Below are positions 25,901 through 43,337 of a stretch of 64,000 nt of DNA, in pieces (the stretch's first letter is position 1; every line of letters starts with the position of its first letter). Both the position numbers and the translations under genes were made by a program. The notes under the pieces are model-generated. The model ran no database searches. It saw only the letters and a list, made by a program, of their open reading frames with translations, and was not told where the DNA came from. The DNA lies in the NCBI RefSeq assembly GCF_910592395.1, contig NC_088309.1, forward strand, positions 21,392,599-21,456,598, given 5' to 3'. This DNA is from Lineus longissimus. Lineage: Eukaryota; Nemertea; Pilidiophora; Heteronemertea; Lineidae.

Positions 25901-28900
25901 CGATATATTTTTAACTTATCTCGACTTTGACAGGTGGCAGCACTATACAGAGTTGGACTTAAACTGAATTACATGTACAGTGGAACCTCCCTTAACGGAC
26001 ACCTCCCTAGTAAGGACAACCTCTGTATTAAGGACACTAGTTTTGGTCCCAAAGTGGGACTTTTCATTCAATTTGACCTCTCTAATGAGGACACCTCTCT
26101 ATTAAGGACAGCACTTCTCAGTCCCGAGGGTGTCCTTAATAGAGAGGTTCTACTGTATTAATACTTTCATATCCCATGATCCTATCCACATAGTGGGAAT
26201 AGGTCATACAGATCAAAGGCCAAGATTGAAACTTGTTGACACAATTAATAACGAATTTAAAAAGTAGCGCAGTTGTATTATGTTTCGGTAAAATAAGTAG
26301 GGACTTGAATATATTGTATGGCCTCAGATTTATAATCTGTGGAATAAGTTCTGGTGGATTTGATACATTTTGAATAACAATTTGAGGCACACACTTCAAA
26401 CAACGATTTTAAGCCCATATTTTAATGCTTAAATCATATTGAGGCCCACCAAATGTGAAACACTCTCAATGATATTCTCCCCATCCCAGTCATAGCTGTG
26501 TGGAAGTGAGGGAAATGGAGGTTACCAGAAAAACTTGAAAAAGCAAAAAAAGTTGATCTACGAGCTCCCATAAGTATATATCTGATAGCATGTTGCTGTT
26601 TATCAGTACTATTACTAGATTACATCAGAGACAGGTAGGCAACTCTAGCATCTTCCGTGCAAGTATAGCATTCCTGAAACTCGAGTTCATCTCACCTCTC
26701 CGCCCACCCTTCAGCTCCAGCGTTTACACTAAAGGTTCCGTGGAAGAAGAAAAAGAATATAGGGCATTCCCATCTCTCTTCAGAATCAAAAACAGGTTTT
26801 GATGAAGATTTTTGCCCAAAAAATGGCAAAATGTGGCATCCAGTTTCATCTTCACAACAAATCTAGAGTGACTTTGTCGAGGTCAAATGTTTTTTCCACT
26901 TAATTCTACATATACATGTCACTTAAGGCGAAGTTTGAAGGTTGAAGTGTAAGAGCAGACATGAAAATATACTTCCATTCCTGATTTTACATGTAGGCCG
27001 AGTGCATCCTTGACTGAGAGTTCGGGGGCAGCCGGAAGTCAGTCTTCAAATTTTACCACATTTTTGGGGGAGAGAGATTACATGGATTACGCACTAGCAA
27101 TTCTAGAACAGGAGGCTGAATCAGAAGTCTTAGAAAGCACCCCCCCTTCCACATAAATTCCTGTTTCAAGGAATGGACAGTCGAAATGCAGCCTTTCTTT
27201 TTTTATTCATACCACACTTCCAGTACTAGCAGCAGTGTATACATGCTGGTATTAGGTATAAGTTGACAGAAGTAGGCAAATGTTTACACTATTATGCCAG
27301 CCTCGAGCAATGGATAGTGTTTTCCAAACGTCTCGTTTTTTATAGCCCAGTGAAAGATATGACTTTAGTCTGCCACGATGCTGGTGGCCCAATAATATTG
27401 CCGTGCATTCACACCAAGTACTAGGATAATGAGTCTGTTTTCTATCATAACTATCGAGAGCATATCAAACTTCTATAATAGCAGAAGTGTTGGCTCATGA
27501 AACAGAAATCCCTCTAGAGAAGTACTCAAAGATATTAGTAATAAACTTGATTTACTATTGAATGAATCAACAAGACCAAGGTTAAAGGGGTCCTTTTTTC
27601 ATCATATCCAACATCTTCATGGTGTCTACTACCAGTAAAACACTTCTTAATGCTGTATAGGTTTTCACTGATCTCAGGAAGTCTTGGTATCAATCGAAGT
27701 GCTCAGCGTACACATACATCATGATTTGTTTCGGCCGGGACAGACAAAATGGTCATCATACTCGGAGAGAAGTTTTACTATTTTAGGCCAAAACCTAGAT
27801 TGGCTGCCACCGTCTAAAATGCCTGAAGACTGACCATCATAACAATCTACATGTTTGGAATATCGCCATGACCATGTCACCAAACCTAATTTCCAATCGA
27901 CTCCTCCAGACAGAACTCCATAGATCATACTAATTTAGGAAATGCCTCTCTAATTGGACTGTTGACTCTCGAAACAACTATTTCATACAGAGTTCACAAT
28001 GTTGGAAAATTGTTATTATCCAATACAGGACAGCGAGCACACAGCAGTTTGGCTGGACAGCAACTTAGCTTGATGCGAGTGTGGCAGTGGGAATTGTAAT
28101 GATTATATTGCAAGCACTTTTGTAATGAGTACTGTAGCCACTTGTTACACATAGTTGATGATATTGGAAATAGATAATAGAGGAATGAGGTACTTCACTT
28201 ATTTTAAGTATGTCTGGCACTGAGGGATTTGGTGACTATCAAAGCATTTTTAAACTCAACTGAACCAAGGTCATAATTTATCATCATCAGGCATTCAGGG
28301 TTTAAAATTTCACCCCTTCACTTTTTTTAAATGGACGATTTTAAGAAGTTTGTTTGAGCGCTGACCAGTCATGCGTTTCACCGGGCCCTCGTTTGCCTTT
28401 TTCGAAAAGGTCCATTATGTTTTTCTGTTGGGTTGCTCTGGCCAGTCCACAGGTCTTGTAATTGATTATGTGAAAAGTATCATATTTTTGCAAAAAAATT
28501 GAATTGTGTAAAAGTTGGGTAAAGGCAGTGACAAGAACCATGCATTATGCAAAGCATGACAACATCTTTCAGTACGGTATCAAAATATATGACAAATCAA
28601 GTCACTCATATTCTCATCCTGCCCTGCAACAAATCGCCCGAATCGAATTGGGGACAATCAGTATAAACTATAGACTGCCTCTCAACGTAAGAATCATATT
28701 GACAAAATGAAATGACAAAGAATAATGTTCTTGTCTTGGCTTGATATATCATGGGATGTTGGGCGGTGACTCACTGCATGCCAAATACCATACGTAGGAA
28801 CATCAGCCTAGACATACATAGGCATGCACTATCAAAATGCATATGAAATCACTACCCATTTTCACAAGCCAACAAATTTGACAGACCGGATCAATTATTT

Positions 28901-28926
28901 AAAGAAAACTCACCTAAATCTTCCAT
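13965..28926 (-). CDS. PXN: paxillin, focal-adhesion LIM/LD-motif scaffold, 9 coding exons
   Basis: Minus-strand exons are 28914-28926, 18873-19063, 18266-18503, 16444-16522, 15526-16264, 15092-15265, 14792-14907, 14328-14442 and 13965-14231. Frames join at every junction, giving about 643 aa. LD motifs: [14 protein letters not shown] (LD1, residues 1-14), [13 protein letters not shown] (LD2), VDSLLDDLQ (LD3), [14 protein letters not shown] (LD4) and [12 protein letters not shown] (LD5). Four LIM zinc domains follow, starting [12 protein letters not shown], with [24 protein letters not shown] and [12 protein letters not shown], and a C-terminus [10 protein letters not shown]. Paxillin links integrin adhesions to FAK, vinculin and Crk. 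Candidate Crk-type phosphotyrosine sites (YxxP) include YARP in PPYARPYKP. Between LD4 and LD5 there is an unusual Q/N/M/S-rich stretch of about 90 residues built from MMNQ/MMSQ/MMGQ repeats. Hic-5 or leupaxin would be the alternatives, but length and five LD motifs favour paxillin. Confidence 0.97.
25322..25441. mobile_element. MITE-like palindromic element, family B copy 1
   Basis: The ends are inverted repeats: TGGGTGATATGAATAAA at the left and its near-complement TTTATTCATTATCACCCA at the right. The interior shares CTCCATGTACAT and TTTACACTAGGCCTT with a second copy at 37368-37491. It encodes no protein. The size, terminal inverted repeats and multiple copies suggest a non-autonomous DNA transposon; a target duplication is not clear. 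Confidence 0.65.
25976..26160 (+). mobile_element. interspersed palindromic element, family A copy 1
   Basis: It begins ACAGTGGAACCTCCC and ends AGAGGTTCTACTGT, with repeated internal GGACA blocks (TTAAGGACACTAGTTTTGG, ATTAAGGACAGCACTTCTC). The ends are inverted repeats and the two halves pair imperfectly. Other copies are at 29337-29510 and 42848-43012, both in the opposite orientation. Confidence 0.7.
28914..28926 (-). CDS. PXN: paxillin first coding exon (13 coding nt)
   Basis: The sequence reads ATG GAA GAT TTA G followed by GTGAGT on the minus strand. The leftover G joins AT at the start of the exon at 19063 to make Asp, giving [11 protein letters not shown], the canonical paxillin LD1 start. 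This exon is too small for ORF-based gene finding. The intron that follows is 9,850 bp. Confidence 0.9.
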
Positions 28927-29336
28927 TTTTAATTTGCTCTGTAATCAATAGACACGTTTTCTACTTCTGATCACTCGTATTTCTTGAGAACTCCTTTTAG
29001 TTGACTTTAAAACACGTTTTTCTACAGTAACTTCAAGATTTATTTAGGGCATGTTCCGCCATATTGCTCAGTGGGGCCATCTCGTGGCGAAAATATAAAC
29101 AGTCAGCAGGTGCTAGTGACACGTTCTTCCGAGAGATGGCGACGCTGAAGATGGCTGAGTGGGAAGGACGACTGGACGGTTCCTGGCTGATTTTAATGTA
29201 CCCGGTAATGTAATGTCCCGAACCAGGATGTGATGGACGGGGTCCTATCATTGGCGTCAAATTGATGACATGTCTTTGACTTATTGTATTATATTTTAAT
29301 CTAAGATTCAGCCAAGACACATCACCTAAAGAATAG

Positions 29337-29510
29337 GAAGACCTCTCTATAAAGGACATTCTTGGGACTTACAAGTGCTGTCCTTTATGGAGAGGTGTCT
29401 TAATCAGAGAGCGAGAGGTCTAATTGACCACTGTTTAACCAAAACTAGTGTCTTTAATAGAGAGAGGGTGTCTTTTAGAGAGGTGTCGGCTGAGGGAGGT
29501 TCCACCTGTA
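29337..29510 (-). mobile_element. interspersed palindromic element, family A copy 2
   Basis: The sequence runs GACCTCTCTATAAAGGACAT to GGAGGTTCCACCTGTAG and matches family A in reverse orientation. It lies between the paxillin start and the thioredoxin reductase SECIS, probably inside the reductase 3'UTR or the paxillin promoter. Confidence 0.7.
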
Positions 29511-29974
29511 GATACACCACTCCTCTTGAAAGGATACAGTAAAGACAAATAAATGAACATAACTAAAGAGTTATTAATAATTTAAGAAATGCCAGTGTAT
29601 TTTCTGGGGCTTATCACTGCCCCAGCCTTCAGTGGACTACATGAATACAAATTTTATACTACTTAAACTGCAACAGGAAAACACAAGTGAAGTTGTTAAT
29701 CATATGCATAGAACACTCAATTTTATATTTAATTCCGAGCTCCCTGATATCTGTGCATGCACCCCAATTAGAACACAGGGATCAACCAATTAAAAGAGAG
29801 TCCTAGAATTAAGAAGGCAACCTGCAATTGGATGCAAATTACCAAATAATGTTTACAGCGCCCTTAATTTTCTAGTTGTCGGTCAGCTCTAAATTCAATA
29901 TTTTAATTTTAGCATTTGTTACAGCCAGTCGTCCACTCCTACCATCTCTCCAAGGCTGTAACTCCTCATCAAAA

Positions 29975-30022
29975 CATCAGACAGGTGTGGGTCCAGTTAA
30001 GACTTGACACATCTGTCATCAT
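29975..30022 (-). promoter_or_regulatory. SECIS element of thioredoxin reductase
   Basis: Read on the minus strand, 5' ATGAT is followed by GACAG-A-TGTG, an apical region starting TCAAGTC, then CACA-C-CTGTC and 3' TGATG. GACAG pairs with CTGTC and TGTG with CACA across a single A/C mismatch. The flanking UGAU/UGAU forms the non-Watson-Crick SECIS quartet. AA sits 12 nt after the quartet, as required. GTC...GAC in the loop can form a ministem, as in type II SECIS. It starts 336 nt downstream of the reductase stop codon, a normal distance. It directs Sec insertion at the UGA at 30364-30366. Confidence 0.85.
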
Positions 30023-30357
30023 ACGAGACAAGTGGCAAGTTTCAATGAACTGAGTGAAGACAATTTCAGGCAAGCTCCAGCCAACCATGCCATACTTCAT
30101 GAACAGAAGAACTTGTGCCCATCAGCCTTGCATAAACCAGATACCTGTATATACGGACTGGTCAGCAAAGTCGGACAGCCAAATTTCAAGTCTGCTGGTG
30201 ATGCACATAACGAAATTTTGTAGACAAGAGACAATGGTCCAGTCGACTCCAGTATATGCAAGTTCATAGTAAATAATTCATTTTCTAATCCAGTTCATTG
30301 AAACTAGCTAAACACCCAGGAGAGATGATTCAAACCCTGCCTTAATGACAGGGGATA

Positions 30358-36508
<6,151 letters not shown>

Positions 36509-37367
36509 TTCAATTGTCGCGAATTGTAAAGTACTCAAGACGAATTCCAATCCTCCCGGCAGTCCTCCAGCGGAACCAATTTGTAGTAGGGACCATCTCA
36601 AAACTACCTTTTTCTGATTGAGAATGTTAAAAAAGCTCGTCTCTTTTGTCGACTTCACTTCGATGTGTAAGCTTTTGAAATGCTTAAATCATCCAGCCTT
36701 GGGTAAAACACATCTATTTGGATCAAAATGATGGCTTTTCATCGAGGTGTACTGCACAATGAAGGCATGTTTACTGAGGTCTATAAAGGTCATCGATTCT
36801 TTAATCTAAATTGGTCACAATATGTATTCAGATCCTCAAGACACTTGATATATATAGGCCTATGCTTTTCTGTTTGTTTAACAATGGATGTTAAAGTCAT
36901 AACATTTAGAAGACCAAAAAGCATAGGCCCCACGTGCACTTCCTGGTTTGTCCACAACCAGAGGTCACTTGTGGAAAACCAGCTGGAACTATATTCTGAT
37001 GGGGCCTGCTATGGCAAAGACATGGTTGTGACTTTGTCTTCCGTATGGTAAGTACCGAACGCTCTGTCTCAGCTAACCAGTCGGTTTTGGGATTCCGACT
37101 GAATGGTGACATTAAGCTGTAACACATGTTTTAAATTTGTCCAGGATTTCTAACCCACAATTTTATCCTGAGCACTTTCATTTTCATTTTCATTTCATGA
37201 TTCCTTCCTTCAGTAATAACACACACATTATCATTCTGCAGGCTCTGGTAATGCGAAGATGATCGCTGCATACTTATCCGAAATGGCCCAATTCTTGGAC
37301 ATTTACCCCTCTAAGGGCGCATCTCAATATTCCGAAGTTAGTTTAATCGTTAAATGTGGATAGAAAA

Positions 37368-37491
37368 TGGGTAATATGAATAAAGAGTACCAAATGATTA
37401 TCTAAAACTCCATGTACATGTATATTTACACTAGGCCTTTCTCTACGAAATTGAAGTTGAAGTATTTGCTAGGCTTTGTTCATATCACCCA
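37368..37491. mobile_element. MITE-like palindromic element, family B copy 2
   Basis: It starts TGGGTAATATGAATAAAG and ends TTCATATCACCCA (inverted repeats). The interior shares CTCCATGTACATG and TTTACACTAGGCCTTTC with copy 1 at 25322. Confidence 0.65.
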
Positions 37492-37647
37492 ATGTGTTGG
37501 CGACACCAAGTTGTCCGATTGCCATGACATCCTGTTCCGGCTTGCAATGGCCTTCGTGTTGATTTCGTAAGAATTAATGAATCATTATTTGATCGATGAA
37601 ACTAGAGTATTTTCCTCGTACAACCATGGAAAGTTTCGATGGACCAC

Positions 37648-37792
37648 AGGCCCATGAAGCCCAGTGTGCGGGATTATCGGGCAAAACAATGGGATGAGCC
37701 AGGAAAGGAGGTATGAGAAGGGATATCTCCTTTTCTGGCCTATCCCATTGTTAAACCCCGATAATCCCGCTAACTATAGGCTTCAGGGGCCT
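37648..37792. mobile_element. foldback element (long imperfect palindrome)
   Basis: The left arm 37648-37710 (AGGCCCATGAAGCCCAG... through GGGATTATCGGGC and AACAATGGGAT to GGAAAGGAG) pairs with the right arm 37727-37792, around a spacer of about 16 bp. Arm length is about 63-66 nt with few mismatches. No protein is encoded. It is likely a non-autonomous element or a hairpin-prone insertion. Confidence 0.75.
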
Positions 37793-40134
37793 GAGGATGG
37801 ACTGAATGATCTGAGGAGAGACTATTCTATCGGCGAATTAAATTCGGGTACCTTATAATCTGACCTATCTGGCTTCTGCCGAGTCGGGCCTTTACCTTGA
37901 TTCATTGCATTTCGATGACCAGGTCAAATTTAATCTGTTAATTGGTTGGGTGGTATTTCTAAACCATCACAATTCTTGCTTTACGACAGTTTATCAGTCA
38001 TGTTTTAAGCACTATCAATATTGAAACAAGATAATCATATACTTATTGCTAAATGTGATCATCATTTTATCATCTGCTTTAAAAGTACATGTTAACTATA
38101 ATGAACCTTCCGACGTCAAAAGGTATTATTGAACATCCTACACTATAACAACGTAAGAAGTCCTGATTTGAGCTCCGCCCTCGTCCGCAGCGGACGACAG
38201 TTTCGTGGAGGTCCGTAAAAGCCTACTACATTGGCGGTCGGTAGCTAGGCTGTCAACAACAGATTTGATATATCACGAACTTCATTACACTATAGAATTA
38301 ACATAGAATATAAATATTCCGTGGTTGTCGGTCTTAATAGATAGTCCAAGTGATAGTAGAATGATTACTGCTAGAAGACAGTTGCAGTGGGATTAGGGAG
38401 TTATAGAGACATTTGAACAGCTGAGGACGGCCGAAGACAGTCAATGACGTAAGACGGCGGGTGTACCATAATATTATGGTCATTATCCGCCAATCGACAC
38501 CGTCCAAGAGACTTTTAAGCTGAGAATACAAGACGACAGTAGTCTAGAAGACGCGAGAGGGATGGTGAAGGAGACGAGTACTAGTACACGTGAGACCGCA
38601 TCATGCGGCCGGCAATGTCGCCACACGGAGAAGGTGTTTGATGAGACAACCATAACCCCCTTCGATATCGCGACGAAGCAAATGTTGATCGAGGAAGAAG
38701 GGGGCAGGTCTACGCGCATGACCACAGTATTAGCATTCTCCAAGCTAATAGGCGTATTCAAGTTTTCTGAAAGGTCGATCAGATGTATCATGATTTACAT
38801 CACCTACTGTTGATTACAAAAAATACATGCACATCAGTGTAACAATGGCCATTATATTGTAAATTATCAACTCAAGGTTCTAGATATCAAAGGTGACATG
38901 ACGATGTTCAGCATCACGTGATATAGTAATAAAATCTCAAGACATGAAATCTCCAGGCAGTTGAATATTATCTTTGATAAGGTTTGGAGGGCAGCATTAA
39001 CGTTCACATGGCACAACGTAGACGGGAATACGGGCGTGCGGATAAGCGCTTTTACTCGTTTACTTTGGAGCAACTGGCGATGACACCCAAGCCAAGGATG
39101 AGCTCGTGGTGTGGGTAGGTATGGTGTGTTGTCAAAGTGGTGCTCAGCAGTAGAAATTTTTTTTATAGGTGTATGAGGTACACAAACAATGACACGTACA
39201 CGTAACACCGGAACAAATTCCGAACATCCCCACAAAAGGGCTTTTCGCCCCGTCCGAAAGTAAAACATGCAATAGGTGTGGTGATTTACCAGCACTTTCA
39301 GACCCGAAAACCACTGCGGGGGAGTGTAATCTGTGATACGACCTGTATGTGATATGTAGATTGCAAAGAACGATTTTATTCCTCGAAATGGGATAAGAAT
39401 ATTGGATACCGTAGGTTCGATTGGCAGTCGGGTTGCACAGCGTCGTGAGTGTTCATAACTAGAGGGGAAGACTCCCTCAGTCTCAAGTTCGCTGGCGGTT
39501 CCGAAACTTTTAGGGAGTTAAATGCCAGAATAAAAACATACACGCGTAGCTGGGACTGAGGCAAACACCCTGAATTTCTTCGACATGTCAGCTCGAATTT
39601 CAATTCAAGTCCGTGAGCGCCTGACATTGGTGCAAAAACTTCCTGGTCGTGTTTTTCAAAGGATCTCTTTGACTTCAAATGTTCATGAATAGATACATGT
39701 AATAACATACCTCGATAAAGCTTGATTTATTTGAAACTCTCAATTGTTTGGGTTTTTTTTGTAATGAATTAGACATGACGGTCGATAAAATCATCGGCGA
39801 TTTGAAATATTGTGGTGGCCCATGATATGGCACATTCCTCGCATTCATACATTTAGGCCTTCATTCCAATCTGAAGTATGTGAATTCTTTTGGAAGTTGT
39901 TTATCTTTTAAAAGCTACATGTATGACTGGTGAGCTGCCCTTGGTGAAAAGCGCGGGATTTATGAACGCAATGCATGGCAGAACTTGTCGGATAAACGAG
40001 ACGATTAACCAGTTGCATTATAGACGATGACCGTTTATAGACTCTGCCACCGGACAATCTATCCAAGGAACGACGATGACTGTCACATCGGCCATTCCTC
40101 AGATTACCTTTATTTTAATTTCAGATGTACAAGT

Positions 40135-43100
40135 ATGTTTGATACCATGACGACGTCATTTCATATAATCGATAACGTGATATGTACCTCTGCCGAGAAA
40201 AGGACCTACCCCCACAAGCATTATGTAGGTATAGTTGGCAAACATCCTTTCCAAAGAACCCTACTCCAAAATAGTGAAGTTTCGTAACCCCAATGCACGA
40301 AATTTATATCATTTATTCGTTTAATTATCTGTGATACAGATGTTGCTTTTCTTGCAGGTATATTGTCTGAATGTCCAATGGTCTGACGGTGAGGAAAGCG
40401 TTATCTATCGGAAATACAGCTCTTTCTTCGACTTTCAGGTAAGGTTAGGCCCATTTGCCCATGTGAATAGAAACGATTTAATAGCGAGTTTCAGGTCTCG
40501 TCAAGATGCACAATAACTTTAAGCAGATGACGTGGAGACGTGATGTTATCGTGATCTTAACGTTTGTGTTGGCGTGCCATATGTTGCAACCTCTCTATCA
40601 TTTGTTAAATGATATGCTTATATTTACATTTGGCACATGGTTTTCAAACTCACCATTGCAGGCACAATTGCGCGACGAATTGAAGACGAGAGAGGATGTG
40701 ACAGTTCCAGAATTGCCAGGTAATTTCCATGCCTCCCCATATTACACTCCGGACGCAGTGGACCTGCCTCGTCCCTCACCCTAACATAAGAAAGAATAGG
40801 ATGACGGAATGGACTGCCCCGCGAGTCTAACCCAAATCTGAATGAAATCAATCTGATGTTCGATCTCACCACATTCCTAATACTTGTATAGGTGATGTCG
40901 AGGACCAGGGAGAAGATCATCCTCTCACAGCAGGCCATTGTATCGTTCCTTAAATGGTACCGTCGTATTACAACCTTGATTGGCAATTAACAGCAGGGTT
41001 ATGTTTTAACTCAACAATTTCAGCGTTGCGCCTCTTTGAGAGAGAGAACAGAGTTGGGAAAGACACGGCAGAGAAAAGGCGGAGGAAAATAGAAGATTTT
41101 TGCAGGGTAAATATCAGTGTTGTTTGTGGGATTACCAGCTCTTTATCCCGCATAGTACATGTATTTTGAAATGACTCCCACCTTGATCTTTCTTGGCCCG
41201 GCGGTCATCAGACAGTCATTGCAAATCAGGATTATTTTTCCTAGTAAAGTTCAATTTTGGACACGCCGGGGGATGGATGCTGATGGTTGACTCCAAACGA
41301 AACACACCAAGCCATCTGGCGTTTCCGATTTATATATGTCCGAAGCTATTACATCATGCAGTACAATGCATAATCCTCTCAACTGCCGTCAGCCTACCTG
41401 AAACTCGCAAGCCATGTCGAAAACTGCCTTTTCGAAATCTGCCTTCCAACATTTCCTTGATAAAGATGTCCTTGGTGGGGATCAGATTTGGTGTGATGCT
41501 ACATGTGGCGACGAGTGGCGGGGAGTGGGCACATTATCTTTACTGGCCGCTTGAATCCTACACACAAGCTGTACCTTAAGCTTAATCTTATAAAAATTCT
41601 TGCTTTCAGCAAGCATTGAGTCTTCCTCCAGAGGTCATCTGTAAACCGTCTGTGACGTTCTTCTTCGAACAGTTGCCCACTGATAAACTTGGAAATGTCA
41701 AGGAGCCGCCAAGTGAAGGGCAGCAGTCACATGGGTGAGCGTTAAAACTAAGAGAGGCTTAGAAGCCATTAAAATAACGATACGCGCTTTGAAATATGGT
41801 GTTCGATGTATGAGCTCAGCTTTTGTAATTAAGACTCCTGCATTATTCGAACGGGTGAGGTTCTACATCGTACTTCAAATCAAACGCCGAATACGGAACA
41901 GATTCGCGAAGACGTCAGTTCTGGGTCCGCATACGGACAGAGAGAAGTTTCAGCCAACATCCACTATATGAAATGAGACAGAGTCGTTACATCTTTTCTC
42001 GGTAAATAGCACTTGAGATTATTTTTACCGTCCTTTAATTGTAAGCACCGACCCTCTTTTATTACCAGGCTAGCCACCAAACTATTAAAGTTTTTCGAAG
42101 ACAACAAACGGCAAAAGAAATTTCTTACGAAGGGGGCATATTCGTTTTACAAACCTGATAAACAACACAAGCGAAGTAGTAGTATTGGAAACGTGATCGA
42201 GAGTGGCCAGTCCCGAGACATTGGCAGTCAGCCGGCCCTGTCTTATCAAACATTTCCCAGCGGCAGTGTTGACCAGTTTCATCCGGACACCTCCCCGAAG
42301 ACCTCCTCTAGGCGCGACAGTGACAGTGAGGTCCTTGACGGCCAGTGTAAGGTCACTTCTGATTATGACAAGAGAGCGCCTAATGAGATCAGTCTGAAGG
42401 AAGGCGACACTGTAGAGGTGGTTGATAAGCTAATTTCAGGTAAGGAACCCATTTGAAATATTATTTATTTTCATCCTCCTCCCAACTCCACCAAGTAAAC
42501 ATTCTGCTGGCACCAGTGGTTTTCAATATACATGTACTCCGCCTCTCGATAATGCCAAGAAAGGGATAAAGTGCTTGCTCTGTCAATGAGAAGTATAATA
42601 ACGCTTTTGGTTTTCCAAGGTTGGTGGCTCGTCCAGATTGCTGGTGGAGGCACAATCCAACAAGGTTGGGCGCCAGGATCCTGTCTTGAACCAATCGAAC
42701 CAGTGGACAGCATGATTGTCACCAAAACACCCCATCAAGGTTAGTGTCAGCACGAACCTCTTATCTGAAGACAATAATACTTGGTATCTCGCGATAGACA
42801 GCAGTACATGGCCATGGTGACTGCAACTTTTTTTAAAGATGTCAAACTTCTCTATTAAGGACTCCCTCGGGGCTGACAAGTGTTGTCCTTAGCAGAGAGA
42901 TTTCCTGATTAGACAGGTCAAACAGAATGACAACAACCAATTTGCCTATTTGGGTCCAAAACTACTGAGTCCTTAAGAGAGAGAGGGTGTCATTTCTAGA
43001 GAGGTGATTGGTTGCACTTTATAAACATGTTTCACTGTCCGGACTGGAAGAAGCTTTTATACATCATTCTTTGCATTTATTATTGAAAAAAGTTGGTTTA

Positions 43101-43277
43101 CCATTTTGCTTAAGGAACTGGAAGTCTCTTCAAAGCCCTAATTGATTACACGGCACAGGATGACGAGGAAGTCACCTACACAACGGGACAGGAGGTGGTT
43201 GTACTCGAGGCGAATATGGATGGCTGGTGGTTGGTCCAGTAAGTTTGTTGTTTGAGTACATATCATCATCGTCATCG

Positions 43278-43337
<60 letters not shown>

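Larger units (their letters stand above)
19064..28913 (-). other. paxillin intron 1 (9.85 kb)
   Basis: This is one large intron between the 13-nt first coding exon and the LD1 exon. It contains a palindromic element of family B (25322-25441) and one copy of family A (25976-26160). Other ORFs here lack splice or homology support. A start-proximal intron of this size is a usual place for enhancers or alternative promoters, but none is identified. Confidence 0.8.
36659..40134. other. intergenic region between divergent thioredoxin reductase and PX-SH3-SH2 genes
   Basis: No recognisable gene is present. It holds a family B element (37368-37491), a separate foldback (37648-37792) and a CpG-richer patch around 38150-39250 that may contain the promoter and non-coding first exon of the downstream gene. 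The ORFs at 38562-38813 (+) and 38867-39295 (-) show no recognised domain and no paired splice sites that I trust. Confidence 0.4.

Noticed and set aside
38562-38813. 83-aa ORF considered as a first exon of the PX-SH3-SH2 gene
   Set aside because: The PX domain already has an in-frame ATG at 40135, and no donor in this ORF gave a clear in-frame join.
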